DNA of 64,000 nt, from positions 2,797,501 through 2,861,500 of the forward strand of contig CM063250.1 in NCBI GenBank assembly GCA_032158295.1, in the 5' to 3' direction. Positions 1 to 11,411 of the stretch are shown here, one piece after another. Positions within the stretch are counted from its first letter, which is position 1. Every line of letters starts with the position of its first letter. This DNA is from Pycnopodia helianthoides (lineage: Eukaryota > Echinodermata > Asteroidea > Forcipulatida > Asteriidae). The translations under genes were made by a program, and so were the position numbers. The notes under the pieces are model-generated. The model did not search any database and had not been told where the DNA came from. It saw only the letters and a list, made by a program, of their open reading frames with translations.

Positions 1-308
1 CATGGTGTTGCTGCAACCCTTACTAGATTGTATCTCCGTCATGCAAAGATTCAAATCCTACTCATGTACCTGGTGTTACGCAAACCTTACTAGATTGTAT
101 ATCCACCATGCAAAGATTCAAATCCTACTCATGTACATGGTGTTACTGCAGACCTCACTAGATTGTATCTCCACCATGCAAAGATTCAAATCCTACTCAT
201 GTACATGGTGTTACTGCAAACCTTACTAGATTGTATCTCCACCATGCAAAGTTTCAAATCCTACTCATGTACATGTTGTTACCACAAACAGTACTAAATT
301 GTATCTCT
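1..308 (+). repeat. 67/68-bp tandem array, cut by the window start
   Basis: About 4.5 units start near 3, 71, 138, 206 and 273. Each contains a TACTAGATTGTATCTCCACC-like block, CATGCAAAGATTCAAATCC and CTCATGTAC. The last unit diverges. The unit resembles the right end of the family H element at 44.4 kb (CATGCAAAGCTTCAAATCC). Confidence 0.9.
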
Positions 309-840
309 AGATTTGTACATTTGCAATCAGAAAAAATACAACACATCAGAGATATAAGGGATATTAAACAATGGATGTGATTTTTTCCCCTGTTCACCGT
401 TGACGTGCCAATCAGGTCACCATGGTAACCTTTAAAATTGCCTGAGACAGCCACAAATTGTTAACCGTACCCCTGGAGAAATGTTTTGTTAATTAATTAT
501 GTTTTCATGTAATTTGTTTAACGAGATTGTCTGACTTACCCTTAGGTATGGAATAAATTCTCTTTGAAACCACAATTTCCTTAGGGACACTTTATACAGG
601 GGGGACTATGACCCAGTGGATGGTTCCATTTCTGTAACATTGTCATTTCTGTAAAGATACAAACACTTCTAGAAGCAGTCGTTGTGAGGATTTTAGCTTA
701 TGAATGATAAAGAGGCATCGCGTTATTAGTGCAAGGAGCATAGAGTGTAAGGCCATTACTGAATTTGTGGCGGCAACTGGATCACCATGTACATGCGTTG
801 AGCATAGGCAGCCAGTAGTTACATCCTTACTTAAAGCCAT

Positions 841-1042
841 GTCACGTGAGGCAATTTACAGGCAACCGGCTCCAGGCAATCTCTAAAAAAGAAATTTACT
901 CACTTTCCACTTATCTCATTATTTTCCCGGGGACAGTGAGTTCCAGCTAGAAGACAGTCGCTCGTGCTATAAAAGTGTTCCTTGTGCACGCAGTGCAGTG
1001 GGTTGCCTCCAAGTTGCCTGAAAAAAATTGCCCGTTGTGACA
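841..1042. mobile_element. family I dispersed element, copy 1
   Basis: Bounded by GGCAATTTACAGGCAACC and the inverted GTTGCCTG...TTGCCC. A diverged copy lies at 53930-54125. Short non-autonomous element of unknown class. Confidence 0.55.
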
Positions 1043-1087
1043 AGACCCTATATAGAAGCAGCAACAGTTGTAGCTGCAAATTTAGAC

Positions 1088-1460
1088 CTGGCCCCAATTT
1101 CTTTGAGCTGCTCAAGCACATCAAGTAGCTGAGCACAACAATATAATGCTGACCTGAATAACAAGTCAAAATACCATTTCACATGTACCATCTGTCACTG
1201 GTATCATGCTCATTTTTGCTTAGCAGAACATTGTTAAGCACTATTTAGTGCTTAAGCAGCTCTATGAAATTGGGCCCTGGGCCAATTTGATGTTCTACTT
1301 AAGCAGAAACTATTGCTTACAAATGTGCTGCTAAGCAGAAATGAGCAGAATACCAGTGACAGTACGTGGGACTTGGTGTTTTAGCTGGTAACCTTATTCT
1401 GGTTAAAGCATAACTGTTTTGTACTTGGCTACTTTCTGTGCCGAAATTGGACCCTGGTTT
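1088..1460. mobile_element. family J foldback elements (two adjoining copies)
   Basis: 1088-1276 is flanked by GGCCCCAATTTCTTTGAGCT and the inverted AGCTCTATGAAATTGGGCCC. A second partial copy runs from 1266. Both contain repeated TGCTTAAGCA and TTGCTTAGCA-like motifs. Confidence 0.55.
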
Positions 1461-2267
1461 TTCGTGGCAGAATAGTGTAATACCAATCCTGGTGGTGAAT
1501 TTAATTGGTTGTAAACCACTCTCACTTAGCATAGAGTACTTCACAAGATTATCTAAAGCCCCAAAGCAAACGCATCATGCTTGTTTTGCTGCTAGGGTTA
1601 AGAAATAGTCAAGTTTTTCGACATGCCTTTCAGATATCATTTGCAAAATTTTCATGTCTCATTACAAATGGAAACTTTTTGTCACAAAAGTGACTTTTAC
1701 ACAGTAGAAACCAGGAAATTTATAAACACTTGATTAAACAGACCACTATCAACTCTGTAATTATTCACACAAGTCTATATTCTTATTCTTTGCGTGGTCC
1801 CTTTTGTGATATTCAGTAGCAACATCGACGGAGATGTTTATAATTTTTTTGATTTGTTTTTTATCTTTCTGAAATGTTGAATAATTCTGCCGTGGATAAT
1901 ATTTGTTTAAGCCGTTATCGGGTGTGTTGACAGATGACAATACAGGAAAGGTTGATGCCACTCGGGAGATGTAGCTGAAGGTTGGTAATCAACCGTAGTC
2001 AAGTAGACTACATCTCATGCTGTGGCAATCTCTACCGTCAGGGCCCATTTTCATGGCTCTGCAGTGCTTAATGCCGAATTCTGCGCTTGCGATCACCGCT
2101 CTTCGCTTACAGGGCAAGCTGTGTAAGCGAAGAGTGCTTAATAACGTGGAGTACGCATGATCACAATCAAACCTCCCTGCTAACCTGTGAAATATGCTGG
2201 TTATAAGCGTGGAATTCCCTGCTTCCTTAAGCGCCAATTCTTCACTTAAAGCAGAGCCATGAACTTT

Positions 2268-2458
2268 GGCCCTGATTCCCAATTTCTTGAAGCTGTTAAA
2301 CAGAAAAACAAAAATTTGCTAAGCAAAAAAATGAGTGGGGCACCAGTGGCAGCAATTACTTTATGGAATTTTAGATGGTAACCTGTTTCTGCTAAGCATG
2401 ATTTTTCTGTTCTAAGCAAGTTTTGGAGCTTACAGGCTTTATGGAATTGGGTCGTGAT
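2268..2458. mobile_element. family J foldback element, copy 3
   Basis: CCCTGATTCCCAATTTCTTG at the left and ATGGAATTGGGTCGTGATCC at the right form the inverted ends. Internal TTGCTAAGCA motifs match the copies near 1.1-1.4 kb. Confidence 0.5.
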
Positions 2459-2567
2459 CCCCTGACAAACACACTTCTCACTCTAGTTTTCACGAAAAAG
2501 GGCCAGACTAAATCCCATACAGCCTCGGTTTTTTTTACATTGGTTGTGTCTGAATTATTGGCTTCAG

Positions 2568-3224
2568 TTGCGGCTATGGCTATCCTCCAACTATGTCTCT
2601 GCTGCTGCCGAGAGCCAAAGCCATAGCCAAAATCGCTTGACTCTGATGCGGCCTTGCTTGGAAGGGAAAAAACAACAACTTTGACTTCACCATTTAAGGT
2701 TCATTTGATTGAATCTGTAGGCCTACCTATAAAGTACGTTACGAAGAATAACCTAACAAATATGGATTGTTGCAAAAAATTAGAAAAAACTACAATAGTC
2801 AAATTGAGAGGATTTGATAAGTCCTTTTCAAAGTTCCGTTTGCCATTTAAAACCATTAGACAATGCACAGGTCTGTAATTTTTATATCTGAATATAGTGA
2901 TGCAACATGCTTCTGTATTTTTGTTTTCAAGTAATAGAACAAAAGTATGATTTTAACAATTTAAACAATCTTAAGTTGAGTTTTGTTACAAAGACAAGTT
3001 ATAATAAATGCGTAAGTAAAAAAAAGTTTGTGTCTGTCTTAAAGGTGTAGCGTCTTGGAAATTGCCAATTGGGCATCGCCATTTGGGCCCAACTTCTGCT
3101 AACGGGGCGGCAATTAGTAAAAGTTTTCATGTCATAAACACTTCCAACCGCAAGCAAAGCAAAACGCTAGCTTGCCTTTGGTTCTTGTAAGCAGATGAGT
3201 GATAAAATAATGGACCTCGTGCAA
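2568..3224. other. non-genic stretch
   Basis: A short CG-rich inverted pair (GGCTATGGCT ... AGCCAAAGCC) lies at 2572-2628 and resembles the foldback near 5.9 kb. The rest is AT-rich and shows nothing I recognise. Confidence 0.4.
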
Positions 3225-3310
3225 ATGACGTCATTTGAGCAGGGCGCCCTCGTTCAGAGTTCAAAAGAAGGTTACTCATTGGCTCATCCTGTGCGCTGCG
3301 CGTACATAGT
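3225..3310 (+). repeat. segment shared with the 17.3-kb element M
   Basis: ATGACGTCATTTGAGCAGGG and the following bases (GCGCCCTCG, TCAAAAGAAGGTTAC, CGCGTACATAG) recur at 17418-17492, so this is a fragment of the same repeat, abutting the satellite. Confidence 0.65.
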
Positions 3311-3319
3311 ATGCGATAA

Positions 3320-3813
3320 GATTTGCGATGTCGCAAATATTTGCAAAGATATTTGCGACATCGTAAATATTTGCAAAGATATTTGCGACATCGCAAATAT
3401 TTGCAAATATATTTGCGACATCGCAAATATTATTTGCAAACATCGCAAATGTTTGCAAAGATATTTGCGACATCGTAAATATGTGCAAAGATATTTGCAA
3501 AGATATTTGCGACATTGCAAATATTATTTGCAAACATCGCAAATATTTGCAAAGATATTTGCGACATCGTAAATATTTGCAAAGACATTTGCAAAGATAT
3601 CTGCGACATCGCAAATATTTGCAAAGATATTTGCAAAGATATTTGCGACATCGTAAATATTTGCAAAGATATTTGCAAAGATATTTGCGACATCGCAAAT
3701 ATTTGCAAAGATATTTGCAAAGATATCTGCGACATCGCAAATATTTGCAAAGATATTTGCAAAGATATTTGCGACATCGTAAATATTTGCAAAGATATTT
3801 GCGATGTGCGATG
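3320..3813. repeat. palindromic satellite, 30/42-bp higher-order units
   Basis: Built from an 18-bp block TTTGCGACATCGCAAATA (itself a dyad) and a 12-bp block TTTGCAAAGATA. Early units have one 12-mer (30 bp) and late units mostly two (42 bp). Because both lengths are multiples of three, long open frames appear on both strands; they are not genes. Confidence 0.93.
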
Positions 3814-5215
3814 TCCCTTCAGGGCCACCATAGACATGCCATCTTCATTGACAACCAAAATACTTCCTCCAAGAATACCCCTTTACAGTGTATAAATGTG
3901 TCTTGTTATAAAAGGTACTCATAAATTTCCAACCCGAGTGGATTTCATTTGGTCCGGGAGTTACCGGAGCGTGACAGGGAAATGGAGAGCTGCGTCTCAG
4001 AAGATTCGTTGGGAGAGCATTTAGAGTAGCATCCACGGCGTCGAAAGAAGATATCGTGGAACTGTTTTTAACGGCCGACTCGGACGAGCACATCTTGATG
4101 ATGTTCGTGTTGCCACTACAACTCTTTTTTCTTTTTTTACCCCGAGGGACGCTGTGCTCTGTACAAACAATATTGTATGCTAAGATGGCAAGAAAATGCA
4201 CACAACTTATACAAAGGAAAGTTGCTCGTGAACAAAAAATAAAAAAATCATCGACAAAACCTAAAACATAAGCCTACCTCTGTCTCACTTGAATGCGAAA
4301 AAAAAAGAAAAAAGAAAGAAAAGCAAAACATAAAAATTTGCCATTACAATATAGGGGAAACTCTCTTTAAATTTGAGAAACCTGAGAGTTTATCTCGGGA
4401 ATACCCCCCGAGCACGTGCCTTAGGACTAAAAAAAAGACGCAAGTAAGCGCTTGGGATTAATGTTCTTGATTGGAGCAATGCATGCATTACCCAACCGAG
4501 GCAGCATTCTGTTGAAGTCTTACGATGAAATATCAGCACGCACCTGTTTTTTATTTGAATCCAATTTGGTTCTTCATCAAGACGGCATTGCAGTGAGGTA
4601 CGACGGGTGCATCAATGTAAAAAGACAAATCGTTTATCTCGTAGTCACGTCTCGACTCGTAATTTTCAAGCGCCAGGCAAGGGCACGCGGTATAATACGG
4701 CACTGCAAATTAATCATTACGGAGTTGCAGCGATCGTGATTGCGTCCCCATGGAACTGGACACCGTCGCATCTCGTCTATTATTAATGAGGACTTATTTC
4801 CCTCTCAATTTGCTGGTTTCAAACAAGCTACAGTGTTGTGTAACAGGTTCTTGGCCCTTGATTGTGTAAGCATTGGACCTTTGACCTATATACTGAAACA
4901 CAGACTGAGGTCCTTTAAAAAAAAAAATTATCCGCAAACGTTTTGGATAGCGATCGAAATTGAAAAGTTGTCCCAATCGAAATGCATGATGATTGAACAA
5001 ACTTAGCCTTCCGTGGTGCATACATTAATAACGTTTCCTTTACAGGTGTCCCCTTCATTTTATTTAATAATTTATTTATTTCCTATTTAATTCCTATTTG
5101 TTGAGCCAAATTGGTTTGAACTGGTTTTCCATCTGGGCACACTGCATCATAAAAATTAAAACAATAAACATATACTATAGATACAAAACTGACAGAGCTA
5201 GCCGTGTTAGTCTGA
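3814..5215. other. non-genic stretch
   Basis: No recognisable gene or repeat. Short ORFs around 4056-4271 and 4452-5006 have no known motifs and are separated by stops and purine runs. Confidence 0.4.
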
Positions 5216-5395
5216 TAGATCAAACAAGGAAGGTGGTGGTAGCATTTTAAGACTAACTAAACTACTTAAAAAAATAAATTGCACGAGCTTTCGAAACAAC
5301 AATATTACTTCATTGAATTTAACGAAGTAGTTGTTTATACGAAAGCTCATGCAGTTTTGTTATGTAACTGTACCATTACCTTCCTTGTTTTGATA
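5216..5395. mobile_element. short foldback element (family O)
   Basis: Inverted ends ATCAAACAAGGAAGGTGGTG and CATTACCTTCCTTGTTTTGA flank a second inner inverted pair, GAGCTTTCG ... CGAAAGCTC. Non-coding. Confidence 0.55.
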
Positions 5396-5871
5396 TATAT
5401 AAAAATACACGCAGCGAAAAAACACTAAGGACCTATATACTGTAAAATAATATATCAAAGGTAGAAAACAAAAAGTACTTAAATTTTTCAAAATAAAAGT
5501 ATGATATGGCGATGGTTCAACAAATTACAAAAACAGATGTGACAATTAAGTATCACCACAAAAACACCCGCAGTATTAGTTTCACCAAAATATACATGGA
5601 TTGGGGATATGGGGAACAGCACAGTGCCGGTGTTGTCACACAATAGATACCAGAAAGAATTAATGTAACACCACAGATTTATGTCAGAAAAAAAACAATA
5701 TAAAAGCTATAAGAAATTACAATTTATAAACAGCTGTGATTTAAAAACAGCGAGGGACTCAATTTTTCTTAAACACTTGTAGTAAGTCATTCCACTAAAA
5801 TGGAAGCTTTCGTTTCTCGCATAAGAAACTCTCTTTCAACGCATTTGACCGTGTGGGGGACTCAGCATCTT

Positions 5872-6002
5872 CGAAACCACGACTTTGGCTTCGATTACGG
5901 CTTTGGCTCCGTCCGCCTGTTGAAAGTCCCGTGCAGATTACGCACGTTTAAACAAAAATGAGAGAGCCTAAGCCGGAGCCCAAGCCGAGGCCGCGGTTTC
6001 GA
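5872..6002. repeat. GC-rich foldback
   Basis: GAAACCACGACTTTGGCTTC reads inverted against GAAGCCCAAG/CCGAGGCCGCGGTTTC-like sequence at 5970-6002. Similar short sequence occurs near 2.6 kb. Confidence 0.4.
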
Positions 6003-6104
6003 AAAAGGGTTATACTAATAGTTTGGAGTGTTCAAGTGCCTGCCAGCAGTCTCAGCTAACAGGATGCCGTGTGTTGGTTGCACCTTTGTCTTAATGTTTA
6101 GGTA

Positions 6105-6137
6105 GGGTCATACCAGGGTCATACCAGGGTCATACTT
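6105..6137 (+). repeat. 11-bp minisatellite, 3 units
   Basis: GGGTCATACCA repeated three times. Confidence 0.8.
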
Positions 6138-9010
6138 TGGTAATGACCCCGAAACAAAATTATGTAATTTTTATCCGAAAGCCTAGTTATAAAGATGGTT
6201 CCATGATGGAAAGCATCCTGCAAAACTACTTCGTCTGAAATGCCCCCGTTGGTTAGAAATCAAGAAAAGTATGTCAAACTATAAACCCACTACAGTGTAT
6301 ATGCATTCAAAGGTACTGCGTGAAGAACATACCTTAATACAAAAAGGTGTGAAATTGGAAAAAAAAATTGATTAAAAACTGCTTTGGGTATATTAACCTT
6401 TAGAAAAAAAGTTGTTTGAAACAAATATATGCACCCTTGAGATAAGGAGTGCAAACTTATTCGGTTTACTCAAGATATGCACTTTTTGAGAAAATCACAC
6501 TTTTAGTTTTCATTTTACTATTTTGTGTACAAGATAAAAGATTAACACTTAGTTTTAAAACTTAGTTTTACAGGCTTGGTATGTCAATATGATGATAAAA
6601 ATACATTTTATAGATAGAGCTACCACTTGGGGTCAAATTTGGTGCAAAATCTAAAAATCCCCAATTTGACATTTTTTGACCTTTTTGACCTCAAAATGAC
6701 CTTAAAATTCAAAATTGAGGGCGGCATCCACCCTAATCGACTTCCCCTTGCTATTAACAATAGATCCGGCATGGATGCCGGCCATTAACAAACTATGCCG
6801 TCCAAAGTGTAATTTTACACTTTGGCTGGCCTTCTATGTGATTGATGCGGCCGGAGACGACGCGGTTGGTACCTGCGTCCGCCTCGCTAAACGTGGATGG
6901 GTTCGAAGTTGTTGCTGTTTCCTCAACAAGTAGTTTACACTATACAATGTATTCAGCTGAAACTTTCACAGGTGACTTATAAAGTCATAATGTATATTTA
7001 TTGTCATTTCGGCCCATAAAATCAGCATTACATAGACAAAAAAAATAATCTATGACCCTAATTTAAAGGTGTTTCATCAACATCTAATAACTCGTTGATG
7101 TATCTTATACAACTGAGAACTGTTCGCAAATCAAAAAATATATATATCATTGTCGTCACTGGCTGCATATACTGCCTCCATTATTCTACTCTGGCGACAC
7201 TTTGATAGGCTAACGGTAAGTCTTATTTATAATTTATTCTCACAACCAGAGAAAATCCCGGAGCATCCAAAATGATGTCAACAGATATAAGAAGGTTTCC
7301 AACAGACTGGCTAACAAGTAAGATTATGCTGAATGATCAAGAAGTTCTCGAAGATTTCCTGCGGGCATCCCGCATAAATATGAACGAAATCCCCTTTCTG
7401 AGGAAACAGAATGAGATTCAACGACTCTTAATTCTTCCTGACTTAAGAGTTGGCCATATCCCGTTGTTGAGTCACTCATAATGGTGCATCAAGCAAGTGG
7501 GTTGCACCCAAGGGTATGCGAACCGCTAAAAAAAAAAAAAAAAAAAAAAAATCCACCGAATATGGCTAACTATGATCATGACATCATAGCATGGAAGCCG
7601 GACGGCCTAGGCAAAATTCATATTTTGTGTGTGAGACTCCTGATGAGCATCCCTAGAGAGAAGTGCCAGGCTAGCTTTAGTAGTCGTCCAGCCTGCGGTC
7701 GCTCAAATTCATCTTCGTCATATGGCCTTTGCAAAAGTCAAAAAAAGGGGGGGGGGGGACGACGATGAGCATTATAAAAATCAGAGCGAGTGGAAGGGTG
7801 ACGGGAGAGAATGAACTGTAAAACAATTTTTTTGTCTTTCCTCTTTCTTTCTTCTTTCCATTGCCGTCGTTGCTATGGACACGAAATTACAAGCTCGTAA
7901 ACTTACTGTTCCCGCCACTCTGTAGCCATTTACTGTGTCATTACCGGACTTGAGTATCTCATCCGACGGGGGGATGCGAAGAGCAAGGCAGCCCATCACT
8001 ACGTGCACTTCACCTGCTTTATAACGAGCCAGCTTGGAGAGGGGGAAAAAAAAGAAGCTTGGCGTCTCCAAAACCGAACTGCCTCGTGGAGGCCCTGAAG
8101 CAGTTGGAGACTTTACGACGCGTCACAAGCCAGTCACTTCGGAGTGTGCCGGACCTTTGGTGAAGTAGTTCGTACAAAGAGATGGGGGATTTCCTGTCGG
8201 AACTAACAAGTCGGCTAACACCATGTACGTGAGTATGCTGGGGATTTACTGGACGCCACCGTTCGAAAATAGTTGTGGACTGTGTATTTTGTTTGGGGGG
8301 GGGGGGGGTGGACGCGCGTTTGTTCACATAATGTCGTTTCTGGCGTTTGGATTTCGGAATTTTAATTGAAACTGTCACTCAACTCCAAATCTAACCGTGG
8401 ACTTTATGACTTAACGTGATTGATTTGGTATTAATATTCATTTGAAAACAAATGATATGATACTACATTTGCCGTAATATCGGTTTAGAATATTACAAGT
8501 CTGTGAAAAGAATAATGTTACGTAACATAGTTTTATGATAATGTCCACCCATGATAGGCCTGTATTAATTATGACCCAAATCAACATCCATACTGTATGC
8601 CGTGTCCCACACGTCATACATTTGTTTAAAATGGTTGCTGCGGGCTTGAACCGTATCCATTTGCTCTGAAAGAACGATATCCATGAGGTTAATTTTGTTC
8701 CATTGACAGATACAAATATCGTATACACAAGGTATTCATACACAATCATGCAGTAATGAAATGTCTATACGTGTTGTTGTACTAAGGAGCTAAAAGTCAG
8801 ACGTTTTTATTGGAGAATTCCTGTCGCGCTGTCCTTCTGCAGGAAGCAGGCAATATTATGATTCATTTTTTTTTTCAGGTCCCCGCCACAGTTTAAACAA
8901 ATAATACTCGAATTCGTCATTAATGTGATTCTGTGGTTTCGGTTTCTAAACGTCTTGGCCTGATGCTCGGGTTTCTCTCCGATAAGATAATGGACTCTTC
9001 GGGGAGTTCC
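6138..9010. other. non-genic stretch
   Basis: Contains three TGACCT half-sites (6677-6702), an 11-bp-arm hairpin CCAAAGTGTAA (6802-6825), an A-run of 24 (7528-7551) and a G-run near 7.75 kb. ORFs of 69-119 codons here show no family motif. Confidence 0.4.
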
Positions 9011-9395
9011 TTAAAGGCAGGGTGTACCTTTGGCAATTACTCCAAAAATTAATGACCAGAAAAAACTTACCTGGTAACGAGTACTGGAGAGTTGTTGATA
9101 TTATAAAACGTCTTTAGAAATGACGCTCTTTGAAGTAATATAGTTTTAGACAAAGAGGTAATTTTTCACCCCAAATTTTGAATCTGAGAAAGGCTTCAGG
9201 CATGAAGCCTTTCTCAGGCATCTGAGAGCACAGTTCTTGGCAACAAGTGTGTTTTTTTCGTTCAAAATTCTCTTGCTACTTTGATTACCAAATGAGCCCA
9301 GATTTTCACAGGTTTGTTATTGTATGCATGTGTTGGGATACTCCAAGTGAGGATACTGGTCTATGACAGTTACCAAAAGTATACCATGCCTTTAA
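9011..9395 (+). mobile_element. family D MITE with TTAA ends
   Basis: Begins TTAAAGGCAGGGTGTACC and ends GTATACCATGCCTTTAA. A central hairpin GAGAAAGGCTTCA...TGAAGCCTTTCTC lies at about 9187-9216. It contains TTTTCACAGGTTTGTTATTG, shared with families A-C. Confidence 0.8.
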
Positions 9396-9552
9396 GCCAA
9401 TACAAAAGCTCATAAAACCCAAGAAGTATTCAATTTCTCGACATAAGTACCAACATAAGTACAAGAACCAAGCACACTGACAATCATTTCCGCCTAAAAT
9501 ACTCCCCCATCTGTGAGAGATGATGACGATTGAAAACGCAACCTTGAACGAC

Positions 9553-9941
9553 TTAAAGGTACACGTTGCCTTGAATCGGGCGAGTTGGTCTATAAAAAGC
9601 GTTTGTAAACCGTTTGTTATAAATTGCATCTGGTTTAGGAAGATTTTTTAAAAATAGATTACAATGATCCACACAAATATGCCTTGAAATTGCGTGGTTT
9701 TCCTTTTACATCGTGGACTAACACAGTTGGCCATTTTATGGAGTCAAACTTTTGACTCCCCAAAATCCTGGACCGTGTTTGTTCGCAAAGTTCAAGGAAA
9801 ACCACACAATTTCGAGGCATTGTGTGGATCGTTGTATTCTACTTTTAAAACATCTTTCTAACAATATGCATTTTATAAGAAAAGGTTACAAACGCTTTTT
9901 ATGGACCAACTCGACCGATCCAAGGCAACGTGTACCTTTAA
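9553..9941. mobile_element. family E foldback MITE with TTAA ends
   Basis: TTAAAGGTACACGTTGCCTT and its inverse AAGGCAACGTGTACCTTTAA bound 389 bp. The two halves are inverted copies along almost the whole length, meeting at GGAGTCAAA...TTTGACTCC. It contains no coding sequence. Confidence 0.88.
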
Positions 9942-10329
9942 GGATACAAAGCAAATTTAAAATAAACTAGAGAGCATGTGTATAGGATTTAAAACATCCG
10001 TTGTGGGTATATGCTGTAGGTGTTTTCTGTAGTACGCGGGCACCCATTGTGTAACGAAATCATACAGGTACATTTTTTATCGAATATTTCTTGAAAATTG
10101 GATAAATTGATTTGATGCACGTAAAGGTTCCAGCCCACGCCGTGACGTTCCCGAGCGAAGACGTTTCATGCACAGTGCATGCAACTCTTGTAATACATTG
10201 GACGGAGGACACTCAAACCATCTGCGATGCAAAATCGACGATGGATTGTTTAGCTTGATAACGAGGTGATACAATAACCAGCGAAGGTTTGCAAGACTGA
10301 TTGGCAGAATAATTGCGTTTTCTTTCCAC

Positions 10330-11411
10330 GCTAAAAATCCCCAGGTCAGAATTTACCTGGCTTCCGGGTCACAATTCTTTTTTTTAACCACACACTATAC
10401 GGGGTCAACAGTGAAGGGATCCAGGGAGGCGCCCATATACCTTATGCGTGTATGCAATAGACTGTGCAAGTCTCGCGCTCATTCGAACTTCCGGGACCAT
10501 ACTGGTCCCAACCATATGGAGTTTTACGTGGGCGAGATTTTGTTTCGTAAATAAATTTAGTTTAACGTAGTTTATGACTATGAAAATTATATATATGTTG
10601 TTGGGAATGTAATACTCAGTGATAAAAAATATGAAAGTAAAATCAATTCAACAATAACGAAGAAAACCCGAGAATTAAACTTGACCTCAGCTTCCGGTTA
10701 CTGCAAAAAATTTAGAATTTTGTGCTCACCTCCGATAACAAAACTTATGTAAACGCTTGTATGCGCGATGATAATTGCCAGATGCTGTTATTGCAACGCC
10801 ATGCCTTTTTATTACAGTCTATGGTTGTTGAGGCGTCAGCGTCCTCTATAAACTGCGCCAAGCGTTAATTCTACGCCGGTGTGACCTTCGCGAATCCGCG
10901 TAAGGGGTTTCTAAAAAGTTAAGATCAAATAAGCATCCTTGTCCCAGAGTTTTAATTATTCTTAATAATAAATAACACATTATTTGTGTATTTATTATAA
11001 GAGCTAAAACTAAATTTATAAAAATTGTACCGAGTATTTTTGTTGTTCAGATTTTGTCATTAGATATAATTTAAAACACAGATTTGATTTCAGAAGAGAA
11101 AAAAAATGTTCTTCGTTTGACGTGTTTTCTCGTTCCGTAGACGCGCGAGACTTGCACAGTCTATAGCCAGCGTGTGGTATGACAAAAAAATTGCCGGTCC
11201 CATGGGGCCCGACCCATTTCTGAATCAGTGTGTTTCGGAATCATCTGCGTCAGACTGATTCAAAACTTTGATAAAACTGACGCATGCGCATCCGAGTAAA
11301 ACCCAAATTTCTTACCAGTTTCCGGGTCAACCTGACCCAATCATTGGTCAGGTCCCCCTTAGGACCTAGACTCCGGGTCATCGTCTGACCGGGGAGTTTG
11401 TGGAGTGTATT
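10330..11411. mobile_element. family F element split by a later insertion
   Basis: The left piece (10330-10378: CCAGGTCAGAATTTACCTGG, TTCCGGGTCA) and right piece (11194-11411: CCGGTCCCATGGGGCCCGAC ... TCTGACCGGGGAGTTT) together equal one family F element like that at 23.0 kb. The intervening 0.8 kb includes element G. Confidence 0.6.
10457..11164. mobile_element. family G element inserted in family F
   Basis: Exact terminal inverted repeats ATAGACTGTGCAAGTCTCGC and GCGAGACTTGCACAGTCTAT flank about 700 bp with no open frame. Non-autonomous DNA transposon of unknown superfamily. Confidence 0.75.

Larger units (their letters stand above)
309..2567. other. non-genic stretch with I and J repeats
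   Basis: Outside the I and J elements this is unique AT-rich sequence. Short ORFs on both strands lack splice signals or recognisable motifs. Confidence 0.5.

Noticed and set aside
1..308. CRISPR array
   Set aside because: Units are contiguous 67/68-bp tandem repeats without unique spacers, in an animal genome.
3195..3924. Long open frames on both strands across 3.2-3.9 kb
   Set aside because: They arise from the satellite, whose 30- and 42-bp units are multiples of three. Products are simple ICKDI or YLCK repeats.
7272..7481. 69-codon ORF starting MMSTDIRR
   Set aside because: Composition looks moderately protein-like, but no family motif, splice context or neighbouring exon supports it.
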